Shown here: in pieces, positions 12,070 to 23,809 of the stretch
Numbering within the stretch: the first letter of the stretch is position 1
How the letters are laid out: every line of letters starts with the position of its first letter
Notes under the pieces: generated by a model
Database searches by the model: none
The model's input: only the letters and a program-made list of their open reading frames with translations
Told to the model about the DNA's origin: nothing
Program-made: the position numbers and the translations under genes
Assembly (NCBI RefSeq): GCF_963422355.1
Contig: NC_085089.1
Coordinates: forward strand, 6,030,052-6,094,051
Direction: 5' to 3'
DNA length: 64,000 nt
Source of the DNA: Corticium candelabrum
Taxonomy: Eukaryota > Porifera > Homoscleromorpha > Homosclerophorida > Plakinidae

Positions 12070-12620
12070 TATACAATAATAAAGATCACTCTGCGGACTA
12101 TCGATCGAGCTTTAAACAGTCAGAACATAACGCAACGAGAATAAAGTGCATACAGCCTACGCCACATTAGCTATTCGTTGCGGTATCACCTGGTGTAAAT
12201 ATAGCAGCATTACATCGCCTAGATCCTTATTCCTAGTAGCGTTACATCAGTCTAGATCCTTGTTATTCTTCCAATGTCCGCCTCCTTGTAGACATCCTTT
12301 TACGTGATAGTCCGTTCGTAGAAACAAGAAACATCCGTGTTTGTTCTATCTAGATCCGGTGAGGATATGCTACTAGAGTATGTACAAATATACCGTGTAC
12401 AAAGGTTAGAAGCGAAACGAAGGTGCGTTCACACTAGAGCAGCCTTGACTCAAGGACACTGGAAGATAAAGGCGAAAATATGGTACATGTACATCTAGAT
12501 AACTAACAGAGTCGCTTGACTAGCTATGAACGTAGGTGTGAATACAGCTGAGTTTAAACAAGACTTCGCAAACGAAGATATAAGGCTACTTGGCACTCAG
12601 TGTAAACGCACTAGAAGTCT
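12070..12620. promoter_or_regulatory. Head-to-head spacer between nuclease-like gene and transposase unit
   Basis: About 550 bases separate the minus-strand start at 12069 from the plus-strand module at 12621. It is duplicated at 33269-33822. The position suggests a bidirectional promoter region, but no core promoter motif is convincing. Its right half is an inverted-repeat element. Confidence 0.4.
12421..12611. repeat. MITE with GTGCGTT-type inverted ends
   Basis: AGGTGCGTTCACACT with AGCAGCCTTG at 12421-12446 is inverted at 12582-12611 (AAGGCTACTTGGCACTCAG, TGTAAACGCACT). It is about 190 bases long and is duplicated with the cluster at ~33623-33816. The arms are imperfect. Confidence 0.55.
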
Positions 12621-13104
12621 TTGCTGACGACGGCAAGAGAAACAGCATTGCCGCTAACGCACGTTAGAGCAGAGACTCGAGCGCAATCTGTTCGTATTTG
12701 TCCAGTCTCTCGTTATGTTTTGAATAGCTGCTGTCTAAATACTTATATATGTCTTCTTCAAGTTAATGTTATGCTTATAAATGCTAGAAAACAGAGTGTG
12801 CCCTCGGAGTACAGAGCGTACTCGCTGTCAGAACCAAAATTTAGCAAATGCAACCGAACGGACAACATTCGCGAAGGGGGAACCAGTGAAGAAATGCTTT
12901 AAATGGATTCCTCTAACGTTTCGTAAAAGGAAATGTGTGTCTTCACGTGGGTGGAATGCAACTTCGTCTTTTTTTGGAAAAGCAATAGTTGGCAGTGTGA
13001 GAATTGCGGCAAACGTTTATGTAGATATAGGAGCCTAGGAGGGGCATCACGGAAGGTATACAGATTACATTACACATCAAAACGGAAGCGAGTTCATCTG
13101 TAAA
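12621..13104 (+). pseudogene. SSRGWN module, plus-strand copy (cluster 1, frameshifted)
   Basis: Counterpart of the 160-codon frame at 33823-34305. This copy has one extra A in GGGGGAACCAGTG, and TTTTTTTGGA where copy 2 has TTTTTTTTTGA, so the frame is broken twice. The core PVKK..KWIPLTFRKRKCVSSRGWN is clear. It lies just upstream of, and in the same direction as, the DDE transposase, suggesting a second protein or an exon of the same transposon. Function unknown. Confidence 0.45.
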
Positions 13105-13381
13105 CATATTCCTGATGTCATAATGGTACAAAATGCAGTAATGAATCATTCATTCTCTATGTCATATGTAACATCCATAAATTCCATGTACGCGTACATT
13201 TAGCTATATAGTACACTCAATCTATTCAGTATCTCAATTTTGGTGTTTTCTTGCCCATTTGCTATAATGTCTTCAACTGTTATTGCAAAAACCGTAGCTA
13301 TTCCTACAGATAGCTCAGATACAATTAAAAGGAAGGAGCTCTAGAAAAAGGATCGATGCCTATAGAAGTTCTCACAAACGG

Positions 13382-14683
13382 ATGATCTGTAACGTCCATG
13401 CCTTCTTTGAGCAAGAGAAGCGTGATGGGCCAATCATGCTGGAAAGTGCAACAAAAAGAACGGCAATGGCGATGCAGGTATCTGAACGCACTGTATTCAG
13501 AGTTCATCGCCAAGTAAACGTTGAAGGAGATGTGCATAGTCCCGCAAAGAAAGGCAAGAAGTCTGGTTCAGGTCCTGCTCAACAGGAGACTGACAACTTT
13601 CAAGAAGGAGTCATTCGTCGTAGAATTCACCGGTTCTACACAGACAGAGAACTTCCAACGATGGATAAACTGATTTTAGCTCTACAACAAGACATAGATT
13701 ACTCATACAGCAAACAAACACTTCTCAAAACAGTCAAGAAAATGGGCTTCAAATATACAACACGCAACAAGAAAACAGCGTTGTACGAACAACACAGAAT
13801 TATTGCTGCTCGTCATCACTATCTCAGACAAATAAAGAAGTACAGAGATGAGAGAAGACCAATAGTGTATCTAGACGAGACATGGCTCAACGCGCACCAT
13901 ACCTTGGAACGATGCTGGACTGACTACGACGGCAAAAGAGGTTTGAGAGTCCCATCAGGAAAGGGTGAAAGATTCATTATTCTCCATGCGGGGTGGAAAG
14001 AGGGTTGGATTTCTAATGCTGACCTCGTTTTTAGAGAAAAGAAAGGCACCGGTGACTACCATCAGGAAATGAACACGGCCCACTTTATGGAGTAGTTAAG
14101 AGAGACGTTGATTCCAAACCTTCCAGCAACTTCTGTTATTGTTCTTGACAATGCCAAGTATCATAATAGCGTTGTTGAGAAAATCCTGACAAAAAGCAGC
14201 ACAAAAAGGACATGATCCAGTATCTGGACTCGTATGAAATCCCATACGACAAGAAACTGTTAAAAGCAGAGATGCTCATGCTAATAAAAGCAAGAAACCC
14301 GGCTTCGCAGTACCTGACTGACGTCTTCGCTAAGCAGCACAGTCATGACGTTCTGAGATTACCTGTCGGTCACTGCGAGTTGAACCCGATCGAGCTGGTC
14401 TGGGCACACGTCAAGGGCTATGCGGCATCTCCTAACAAGGATTTCACCATGGCGGGAGATTGAGCAGCTTGCGAGAGAAGGCATTACGCAGGTTACAGCT
14501 AAGAAATAGGCCAACTGTGTCAAGCACGTCATTCAAAAAGTAGAAAAGCACTATCGAGAGACCGACGGGATAGTTAAAGAAGCGGTCAACCGTGTTCTCA
14601 TTGAAGTAAGGCGTGAAGAAGAAGAGACTTCGGAAAGCAAAGAAGCCTTTGTTTCTGGAACAGGTGACCCCTGTAGTGATTAG
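13382..14683 (+). pseudogene. IS630/Tc1-mariner-type DDE transposase, copy 1 (broken)
   Basis: The N-terminal helix-turn-helix-like region reads FFEQEKRDGP ... TKRTAMAMQVSERTVFRVHR. The catalytic core has VYLDETWLNAHH (first Asp), VIVLDNAKYHNS (second Asp) and GHCELNPIELVW (Glu), spaced as in the DDE_3/IS630-Tc1 superfamily. Lesions: TAG at 14093-14095 where copy 2 has Trp; a frame change at ACAAAAAGGAC (14201-14211) shared with copy 2; an inserted base at GGGAGATTG (~14457); and TAG at 14507-14509. The reading resumes to RREEEETSESKEAF and a stop at 14683. The open frame extends ~50 bases upstream of this ATG, so the true start is uncertain. Not functional as it stands. Confidence 0.8.
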
Positions 14684-14689
14684 AATGGC

Positions 14690-14950
14690 ACAATTGACCT
14701 GGCGGCGCGTGTGAAGTCACAGGTGGTCGTTCTAATTGGTCATGAGGGCGTAATCACATCGCGTGCTATACAGGAAGTAGCCAATTCTTTACTTGTACAA
14801 TACTGATCAGAAACAAGCTCTATATATTTGTCTTCCCGTCATCACTAACTTCCTAATGATGTTAGAATTATCTGTTTGCACTGTATAGTTAGCGAGATTC
14901 AAGATTTTTCCCACGCTGCCAGCTATTAATTTTCCTACTTTAGTAGAAGT
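14690..14950. other. Spacer between transposase and BTB gene 2
   Basis: Duplicated at 35890-36150. Neither end shows an inverted repeat that I could match to the left side of the cluster, so the right limit of the transposon cluster is not defined. Confidence 0.45.
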
Positions 14951-14955
14951 GCTCC

Positions 14956-15035
14956 CAGACGCTTTCCCGCTCGCTCCTCCTACTTTTGACCCCATACACC
15001 TGTCACGTGCAGTAGTACGTACGGGAAAACGTCTG
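14956..15035. repeat. Promoter hairpin/MITE of BTB gene 2
   Basis: Arms CAGACGCTTTCCCG (14956-14969) and CGGGAAAACGTCTG (15022-15035) are inverted copies with one mismatch. The loop contains CACCTGTCACGTGCAGTAG with a CACGTG E-box. Related copies lie upstream of the other type 1 genes. It ends ~75 bases before the ATG. Confidence 0.6.
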
Positions 15036-15111
15036 AAACCGAGGCTAATCCAACCCTCATACCCATCGACTGATATCAAAAGGGGTGGAGTTGGCTAGAT
15101 GTCCTCTTGCC

Positions 15112-16968
15112 ATGCAAAGCGCGGCTTCAACGCTATCTTTGAGTAACGACAAGGACTCTTCTAGTTCAGAGTCTGGTAAGTTGATGCTCTGTACACATGT
15201 AGACTAACAGGAGCGGCGGAGCTAAGAGGATGAAGGGGCTCGGGGACGCCAACTTTGAGCACAACGTCTATTTTTGTAAGCGACCTCGTAGCCGATGTCT
15301 TTTCATGCCTCGCCCTCAACTTGCGAGTCGCTCCGCCGCCCCTTTCTAGTACCGTGATATCCTAACGATTTGTGTTTACCAACATTACAATGGTATCTAG
15401 GATTTTCGGTTGTTTCAGGTGACTCAGATGATCCATATAATTATAACAAGTGTGCGAGACTTTCTTTCCCCTCTAGAGTCATGAAATCATTGAAGTCTTT
15501 CTACCGCAACCAGGAAATGGTTGATATCACTTTACTTATTGGCGGTAGCAAGACAGAATTCAAAGCTCACAAAGTGGTACTGTGTGCACACAGTGACGTC
15601 CTAAAAAAAATGTTGACGAGTTCAATGAAGGAAGCTCAAGAGAATACAATCGAGTTTCCTGAAGTTGATGAAACAGCATTCGGAGCACTTCTTGAGTTTT
15701 TCTACACAGAAAACGTTCCAGTCAACAAATCCTTTATATGTGAACTCATAGAGCTTTGTGATTATCTTCAAGTTATAAATCTCAAACAACGTTGTTGCAA
15801 ATGGCTGCATGAAAATCTGGTAGTAGAAGATGCATGTGAATATCTTATGTTTTCCTCCAAGCCTTCAGCTGACGAGCAGCTCTATAAGAATTGTTTCCAT
15901 TGGATTGAAGATCACGCCGCTTTAGTTGTTTGCACGGATGGTTTTGCAAAGCACATGACGGCAAAAGAAGTAGAAAAAATTGCTGCTAGTGACCACCTGA
16001 ATCTTGATGAAATCCAGCTGTTTAAGGGAATCAAGCGATGGATTAAGTATGATGATTCAAGACACGAAGATGGTGTACACCTTACAAAATATCTGCGCTT
16101 GCCAATGATGAACACAAAAGATTTGCTGGGTTGTGTGCAAAGTAGTGGTTTTTTCGCACCCGACGCTATTCTTAAAGCTCTTACATCCTTGCAGCAACCC
16201 TTGGATTGCAATCCGTATGAAATCAACTCACCTTATGCTAAGTTACGAGTGCCGTCTGCACGTCTTGCAAGATCCATACCTTCATTTACGTGGCAATCGA
16301 AACGACCAACATCCTCTAAAGATGTCTCACCTGCTCGTACCATCTCTACACATTCCAACCGTGCTGTTTTAGGAAGATCAGAAGCACTGCTTACTTCTAA
16401 GCCACTGCCGATTCCAAGTTGTGTACATGTTCAGCTCACCACCAAATCAACAGTCAATCGTAAACTTACAGTTGGACTTTACATTTTACCTCGGCAGAAT
16501 TTACGTTGGCAGAATCAAACCTCGTTGTTTGGATTTACGCTACAAGAAAGACAGTCTGTTGCCCCTAGTGATAGTTCACTACGGTGTGGAGTGCAGCTAA
16601 ATGACGCAACTCTCAGTATGTTTCGTACGTTCAACTCTGTCTCGATCCCTGTAGGCTGCATTGTAGCATTGAAATTTCACATCACGTTGAAAGAGGTGTA
16701 CATATACCTAGATGGCGCTGTAATAATGCAAATACCCTTGATCATAGGATCATGCTGCTCTTACTTGCCACTGTTAGGAAAATCTTGTCAGTCATTGCAG
16801 TTCTCTGCTTTGCAAAGACAGCAGTATGATAATATCCTAGACAATTATGGTGACAACAAGGCAGTTTTCATTGAGGTTGCAATAGAAGAAATTAAGGATA
16901 CCGCAACTGTTTCAGTGAAAAAAGACAATGCTACCTGCAGAGACGATGATACGGATGATGATCTATAG
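15112..16968 (+). CDS. BTB-BACK protein, type 1 (BTB gene 2)
   Basis: Exons 15112-15175 and 15419-16968 give 537 residues. Donor CTG|GTAAGT, acceptor TTTCAG|GTG, phase 1. The leader is Ser-rich (MQSAASTLSLS). BTB spans ~50-150 and BACK ~155-265, with a shared C-terminal domain (IPSCVHVQLTTKSTVNR; GCIVALKFHITL) and the tail IEVAIEEIKDTATVSVKKD followed by acidic residues. A uORF at 15099-15146 starts 13 bases before and overlaps this start. Intron 1 carries the same hairpin as gene 1. The duplicate 21.2 kb away is the gene at 36310, which is closely similar but differs in the linker before the C-terminal domain. Probably a cytosolic or nuclear Cullin-3 adaptor by family; the substrate is unknown. 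Confidence 0.85.
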
Positions 16969-18551
16969 AATAACATAACTGGACCCAACATGTTGACCAT
17001 GTGTTTTCTAGAATAGTGTAGTCACGAGGTAAACTTATGTCTGCAATTGAACACCTACTGATTACCAATGCATGCATGTATGTAAACCATTGAAAGTTTC
17101 TATATACATGTATTAGATAACCAAAAGTGGCGTAATCACAATTAAGAGCTCAGACACATGCATGCAGTACTACAGTACTTACTGTGCCACAACTTTTTCA
17201 TGGCAGATGACTTCTAAAAATAATCATTAATATCAAATGACTCTCCAACAAATTAGAGTGCCTTGGCTTGACTAACGGCAAGTGTGTGTTTCACAACAAA
17301 GGAACATAAACATTTCAGTAAAAAAGAAGACAATCTAAATGATCACGTGGATGTAAATGTTTGCTTTTTACATAGGTATTGTACTGTAATTATTATTAAT
17401 TTAATAGCCATCAATTACATGCATTTTCTCAGTCCAGATCTGTTTCAATTCAAGCAGGATGCATAGGGCATTAAAATCAGCTGGCTCCAATGTCCTGATC
17501 CCATGCAAATGACGGGAAGAATGTGCTTACATAATTAAGTTAAGTTTGTGAGGTCACAAAACACAACATCAAGCTAGCGCTCCGGCAAACATATCAGTGA
17601 AAAAGGAAGATACTAACATAGGCGTAGGAACCACCCCAATCAGCAGCCTATGGTCATAAAATAGGTCACTGTGAAAACGAGGAGCTCCAACTTGCGCGCA
17701 GACGTTGCGGGTACACGAGGCTACACTTTCCGCATTGATTGCCCCCTCAACCTGGATGCCACTGTAGCCGGTGTGAATGTGAATCTAATTGATTGATTCT
17801 ACGATTCTTGTGTTGTCAGGACATGTCTTCCTGGTGTAAATACGGTATGCAGGTTACGCAGCAAATATTAATATAGTAGATTGTCAATTATCACATTTTT
17901 CTAGGTATATAGAAAGATCCGACTAACGTACTTTTATGAGACTAGAAAATTTGTACTCACGTTTGTACGCGTCCGTCGAAACCAGCACAATATACGAACA
18001 AGAACTAGCATTAGCAGATATTTACTGAAACATCTTGACAGCCTCTCTAGATAGCTACTACAGGGTCTAGTATACATCGAAAAGATTCTACTTGCTCAAA
18101 AGATTCACATCGGCATGACCGAGCATGATAAATATTCTCAATCTTTTGAGGCCGTCTTCTACCATTAATTAATTAATTTAATTTAATTGCTAGACATGAA
18201 TAAGATGGTATGTATGTATAGATAGATCGATAGAAACGAAACGATCACTAGCCAGAGTGTGCAAGCCGTTCAAACGAGACATGGACATCCTTTTTGACAA
18301 CATCATTCAGGCAGTCATCAGAAGTTCCTATCGCTGCTGGATTAACAGAAAAAGCTAGTAGTTCCAGTGTTCGTCTTGTTTAACTGTTATCTTTGTTGCT
18401 TGAAATGTAATTTCTTCCCATTTTAGTTTTCTTTTAGTCTTAGCGGGATCATCGGTGTTACAGGAGATGCCAATCCTGGAAAGACTCCGCCTGCATTATA
18501 AGACGCTTATTGTTGTATTCTGTAGCGGATATATGACAGTAAAAGAAGCTC

Positions 18552-18634
<83 letters not shown>

Positions 18635-18881
18635 CACGTGCCATTGTGCACCTTGTCTTAAAGTTCAAGTTACAGTAGTCTTGCAAACGTTTCGGCACTC
18701 TTCAGAAATTTCACGTACTGACCTGAACGCGCTCTATAGTTTATAGCTATTCACACGACATCTATAGATGGTTTTTAATTAAAGTCTCGTGACCAGAAAT
18801 ACGGGTCGTTTCACCACGCCTCTTTTACTTTGATTGCTACTTCTACATTTGACTCAGGTTTCTCGCGTAGATGCTCTTACC
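16969..18881. other. Intergenic between BTB genes 2 and 3
   Basis: No gene recognised. Most of it is duplicated at 38158-39694 with indels. It includes the type 2 promoter block CTACATTTGACTCAGG (~18843-18860) shared in part with type 3 genes. Confidence 0.6.
18551..18634. repeat. (GATA)n microsatellite
   Basis: About 21 uninterrupted GATA/TAGA units. The duplicated region near 39.5 kb lacks them, so the tract expanded or was lost after duplication. Confidence 0.95.
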
Positions 18882-20594
18882 ATGAGTGAAGAGTCTTTCA
18901 GAGTACCAACTCTTGCGACCTTACCCGTGCCCGTGCTACACGTGCAGAGCCTGACTGACGGTAACGCATCTCTTTATCTTTTGGACATTTGAGAATCCGA
19001 TAAATTATATTAATGTGCTAAGGAACTGTAAATATAACTGTAAATGTAGGCCTGCAATCGAGCAGGCAATGCGGCATGCAAAACAACAGTCATGTGATCT
19101 ACAGTGTATTTGCATTTGCTTGCAGATGACTCAAGTGAGTTCGACAAGTTTGAGAGAGTTTCTCATCCCTCTCCAATTATGCAATCGTTGAAGTCGTTTT
19201 ACGACAACCAAAAAATGGTTGATATCACTATACTTGTTGGTGCTAACAAGACGAAATTCAAAGCCCACAAGCTAGTGTTGAGCGCACAAAGTGATGTCCT
19301 AGAGAAAATGTTGACTAGTCCAATGAAGGAAGCTCAAGAGAATACAATCGGGTTGCCAAAAGTTGATGAAACAGCATTCAGAGCACTTGTTGAGTTTTTC
19401 TACACAGGAAACGTTCCAGTCGACAAATCCTTGATATGTCAACTCATAGAGCTTTGTGATCATCTCCATGTTCTAGATCTCAAACAACGTTGTTGCACAT
19501 GGTTGCATGAAAATCTGGTAGCTGAAGATGCATGTGAATATCTTATGTTTTCCAAGAAGCTGTCAGCCGATGAACAGCTCTATAAGAATTGTTTTCAATG
19601 GATCGAAGATCACGCTGCTGAAATTCTTTGCACAGAGAGTTTTTCAATGCACATGACGGCAGAAGAAGTAGAAAAGATAGCCGCTAGTGACGACCTGAAT
19701 CTCGATGAAATCCAGCTGTTTGAAGGAATCGAGCAATGGATTGAGTATGATGACTCAAGACACGAGGACGGTAAAGAGATAGCAAAACTTCTGCGCTTAC
19801 CAATGATAAACGTCAGTGATTTGTTGGGTTGTGTGAAGAGCAGCAGCTTTGTCGAGTCCAATGCTATTCTTGAGGCTTTGATGTTGTTGCAGCAACCCAC
19901 GGTATACAATCCGCATGAAATCGACTCATCCAATTTTGCCGACTTGCGTATGCCATCTGACCGTCTTCCAACTTCTATCATGTGGAATCCGTACCAACCA
20001 AAACTCTTTACCCCAGGACAGGCTGCATACTCGAACCCTGCTGTTATAAAAAGTTCAGGAAGATTATGTACAAGCAAACCACTGTCAATTCCAAGTTGTG
20101 TACGCGTTCAGCTTACCACCAAGTCAACAATCAATCGCAACGTTACAGTTGGACTTTCAATTTCTTGTCCTCATCAAGATTCACGACAGCCAAAGCTATT
20201 CATTGGACCAAGTCCCACACATCACAAATATGGTTTAGAATGTGGAGTGCAGCTAACCGGGGCCACCCTCAGCCCGTTTCCTTTGCAAGGCACTGTGTTG
20301 ATTCCAGCAGGATGCATTGTGGCACTAAAATTTCATGTCAAGTTCGAACAGGTTTGTATACATCTAAATGGTACTTTAATAGCGAAAATACCCTTGACTA
20401 CGCCATCATGCTGCTCTCACTTGCCACAAATGAGAACAAATGTCATTTTGTCACAATCTGGTCAAGTACAGCTAAAGACACAAAATCCAAATGACAGCAA
20501 GAAAGTTTTCGTCGAAGTTGTAATAAAAGAAGTTAAAGATACCGCAGCTATCTCAGTGAAACGAGAACGCCATACGTGCTGCGGCAATTATTGA
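18882..20594 (+). CDS. BTB-BACK protein, type 2 (BTB gene 3)
   Basis: Exons 18882-18960 and 19126-20594 give 515 residues. Donor GACG|GTAACG, acceptor TTGCAG, phase 1. The leader MSEESFRVPTLATLPVP is unrelated to that of type 1. BTB (VDITILVGANKTKFKAHKLVL) spans ~60-160 and BACK ~165-275, with the C-terminal domain containing IPSCVRVQLTTKSTINR and GCIVALKFHV. The uORF ATG CTC TTA CCA TGA (18871-18885) overlaps the main start by ATGA, an arrangement that could allow reinitiation. The 20.8-kb-distant duplicate at 39695 has lost its start codon. Function inferred only as a BTB-BACK adaptor. Confidence 0.85.
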
Positions 20595-21865
20595 TATACC
20601 CTCATGATCTAGCAGTATACACATGTACTTTCTGGAATTATGGGTATAGCACGTACGGTCTAGATACTATAGTATTTGAAAATACTTGAGATTGAACAGC
20701 TTGTCACGATCACGTGATCTCATTTACAATACTCAGTTTTACGTGTTATAATTGGCGATCTATATAGCATCTCCGTGTAGCTGAGTGCATGCGCAATCCC
20801 ACAAACTGCGTGTACTGTACGCATTTCTTTAATCTGCCTAGGCTAATCCCGTTGAGCTCTACTGGATTAACCGAAAGTATTCCAGTAAAATCGGTATAGT
20901 GACACTGTGTGGACTCAGAACTAAAGAAACGTGCAAGTAGACGTGAGCATGCGTATTGTGTTAGCAGTGCGAAATGGATCAATCTTGTCCTTTTGCATTT
21001 CTATGGCTGCATTTGAAGCTTCTGTGTTTTTTTTGTAGTTTGACGACACAGATCTGTTGTTACTGACTTCTCCGCTTCATTTCCGCTCGCATGTACTAAT
21101 TGGTCACGCCTATCTCCTCAACTACCTTCTCCTTGGATTAGTTTGTGGAGTTTGCAATTGGGTGATCGAGCTCAACCGGATTAGGTAGTGAAGATACGGT
21201 AGAGGTCCACAACTCAACCGGATTAGGCTGTGGAGTTACCCTTACGTGTCTAGCGATACGCTTCAATTTCAAGCATCTAGTAATTAATTAAAGCAATGTT
21301 CAAATTTGTTAGAAGCAAAAAGCAGAGAAAGAAAGAAAATTGACAAAAAAATGGACAAGAAAAGCTAGAAAAGATCAGGCTCTGACACGTACGATACCAA
21401 ACTCTAAAAGTATAAATTCCTATCAATTTTCAACTCAGCTCTACTCCATCCAGAGAAGCTACTCCCAATATAGCGCTGACGCTCGCTGAGCGTCAAACTT
21501 CAAAGAGACGGCCTCGACGGAGGCGGCATTCTTTGCTATTGACGCTGACAATTTCGCTGAAGTTGGATTCATTTTATATAATCACGATTTTGCGTGAGCG
21601 GTGCGGTGCGTTCTCCGCCATTTTGAAAGGGTCACTGCGCGTGCTCCAGTATTTGGCATTAGATAACAGACGCGTCTTCTGTTGTTCTCAGTGATCCCCA
21701 TAACGTTTATGATGAGACATGCGAGGAGTTGACAGACTTGTCTACAGATGCTGCAGCAAGACAACGAAGGAAGCACGACTATAATCTTTCTGCTGGGCGC
21801 ACGGTAGGCGTAGATAGATATAGCTATCTACGAAATGCGCTCAACGGCTACAAATTGTGCTAAAT
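20595..21865. other. Intergenic downstream of BTB gene 3
   Basis: No gene recognised. CTAGGCTAATCCCGTTGAGCTC near 20837 is inverted as GAGCTCAACCGGATTAGG near 21168, suggesting a ~350-base MITE. CTCAACCGGATTAGGCTGTGGAGTT recurs directly at ~21213. These bases are absent from the second copy of the block. Confidence 0.45.
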
Positions 21866-22681
21866 TTAACACTGAATGCAACTGACGAAAGTGCACTTTA
21901 TATTTATATATATATATTGACACCCATATATTTGTATATAATACAGATAACACAAATAACACATATCCGCCCTAAGGACGAAAGCACAAGAGTCTAAGTC
22001 ATAATAATTAGGTAGATAGTCACTCATCAGTCTTGAGTTATACTGCCATAAACGAACAGATAACTGTTCATGAAATTGCCTGAAAGCTTGGCCCAGATAC
22101 AAGCCAGATGATAGAAGAGACTTCTCTAGAATTGATCTCAACACCTCCAGACTATGTGCAGCCCATACTCCGTATGATTCCATCACAAGAGAGTAGAACA
22201 AACAGCCATACCTTGAAATGTTAACAAGATGGCGTTCATCTTTGCCCACTTCCCCAGCCTCAGCAGCAGCACCAGCTTTTGTGGTAGCATTGATAAGGTG
22301 AGAGGGAGGAAACGAATTCCTCACGGAAATGTCGAAATAAGCAGCCTTGCCTAGGGAAAAGTCGGGATGGAAAACGTCACCTGGTCTTGTCATAGAATGA
22401 GAGGAACAGCGCTGTTCTCGACGTACATTGGGATTGTCTAAGAGCAACCAGTGCAAGATGACGTCACATAAGGCATCATGTCGCTTAATTAATCCGAAGA
22501 GGACCACAGCCAAGAGCATGATCACCAAAAATGCCAATTCATGACCGCACACACAACGGACTGAGTGTGGGGGTGCTGGAAAAACCGGAATTCCCAAACG
22601 CAAGTATATGCCCTCAAAAGATGTAGGTTGAACTTTTCTATGATAACATCTGACGGATTGTGCAATTAGATGTAATGGCAT
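21866..22681 (-). pseudogene. C-terminal fragment of a non-LTR retroelement-like protein
   Basis: The 271-codon frame begins at 22681. It contains CVCGHE, KRHDALCDVI, then RPGDVFHPDFSLGKAAYFDISV and a long helical stretch ending VMESYGVWAAHSLEVLRSIL. I recognise this order (Cys/His knuckle, R-P-x-D-V, later D, VESYGxW) as the C-terminal, restriction-endonuclease-like part of a reverse-transcriptase-type element common in invertebrates. No reverse transcriptase domain lies upstream. The last ~45 codons run into AT-rich sequence (YIYINIK) and are probably not original. The second block keeps only the start of this frame, from ~44455. Confidence 0.55.
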
Positions 22682-23809
22682 AGCAGGCTGTGACTGTGAG
22701 TATCAAGTGCACCACCATACATTATTGGGAAGTGTTAGGAGCAATGTCTACCACACTCAGCTAATGATAAAATGCCCATTCTTTGTAGTTTGGATTCATT
22801 CTGAGGCACCCTGCAACGAGCGAATGGACAAGATACAAAGACAGTATAAATAAATGCATTTTAGTAGGAATAGCCACACAAATCAGCAAAAAGCAAACAA
22901 GCAAGTGTGGATTATTCAGTACTGCACCAAATTGAGGGTGCCATGACTAACTCACACTGTGTTTATGTTAAGTTACAGTAGTCATATCACCATCAATTTG
23001 CTAGAGTATTGAATCATCCACACTTGCTTGTTCGCTTTTTGCCGATTTGCGTAGCCATTCCTACTAAAATACATTTCTAGTGTGTTTGTATCTTGTTGTA
23101 AGCAGGCTCATTGTTTCGTAGCTTTCGTCTAGACAACGCTCGACAGAGGTTCACACACGTATTACTTTATCTAGAGCCGCGCGTGAGTTATTTCTGGCAC
23201 ATGCGCATTTCAGTCACGCGTAGCCAAAAATATGACCATCTAGGGGTGTCAAGCACGTTTCAGAATGCATGGTATGCAAGCGAGTGACCAAAATGTTCTT
23301 TTTTTGTTGCTAGTGGCAACGAAAGACAATAGCCGGGCAACCAATTGTTACGCGCCGTTCGGCACGAGAATTTAGCCAGAAAGACGGTCAAATTTATCGA
23401 CGTCAATTTTATCAGAAAGGACAGAAGAGTTAGTTCAAGCTGCATCCAATCGTGCTGCAGTCGTACCCACTGTTGTACATACGCACGGACTTTGTTGCTT
23501 TACGTATAGACCGTAGTTATAATATTATTGTATGTAAATTGATACAGACTCTAGAAAAGAGGTAGACAAAGACAGTGCCTAAATACTTTTATGTTTATAT
23601 AAAGTGCTGACGTGTCACTATCCCGTATAAAACACCGGAAGTACACCGGAACAGCTTGCGTTATACGGGAACCAAGCAAGACAGCGCGACAGAGTCTGCT
23701 GTACGAGGCTACTTCAGCCACGCGCTTCTTTTTCAGCTGAGTCTACATTTGACTCAGACTTCCCGTCTGACTTGACGCTTTCATTGCTTAGAGCACTTGT
23801 GTTCTTACC
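22682..23809. other. Upstream region of BTB gene 4
   Basis: No gene seen. Duplicated at ~44530-45822. It contains an inverted repeat at 22855-23085 and, just before the ATG, the type 3 leader CTACATTTGACTCAGACTTCCCGTC, which partly matches the type 2 leader. Confidence 0.55.
22855..23085. repeat. Large hairpin, ~85-base arms
   Basis: The left arm begins TTTAGTAGGAATAGCC and includes AACAAGCAAGTGTGGAT. The right arm is its inverted copy (ATCCACACTTGCTTGTTCGC ... GGCTATTCCTACTAAAA, with few mismatches). The loop is ~60 bases. The duplicate at ~44700-45090 has a 162-base MITE inserted near the loop/right arm. Confidence 0.65.

Noticed and set aside
14195-14215. Programmed -1 frameshift in the transposase at ACAAAAAGGAC
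   Set aside because: The A-run does not form a canonical X XXY YYZ heptamer in frame, and other lesions show both copies are dead. An ancestral lesion is simpler.
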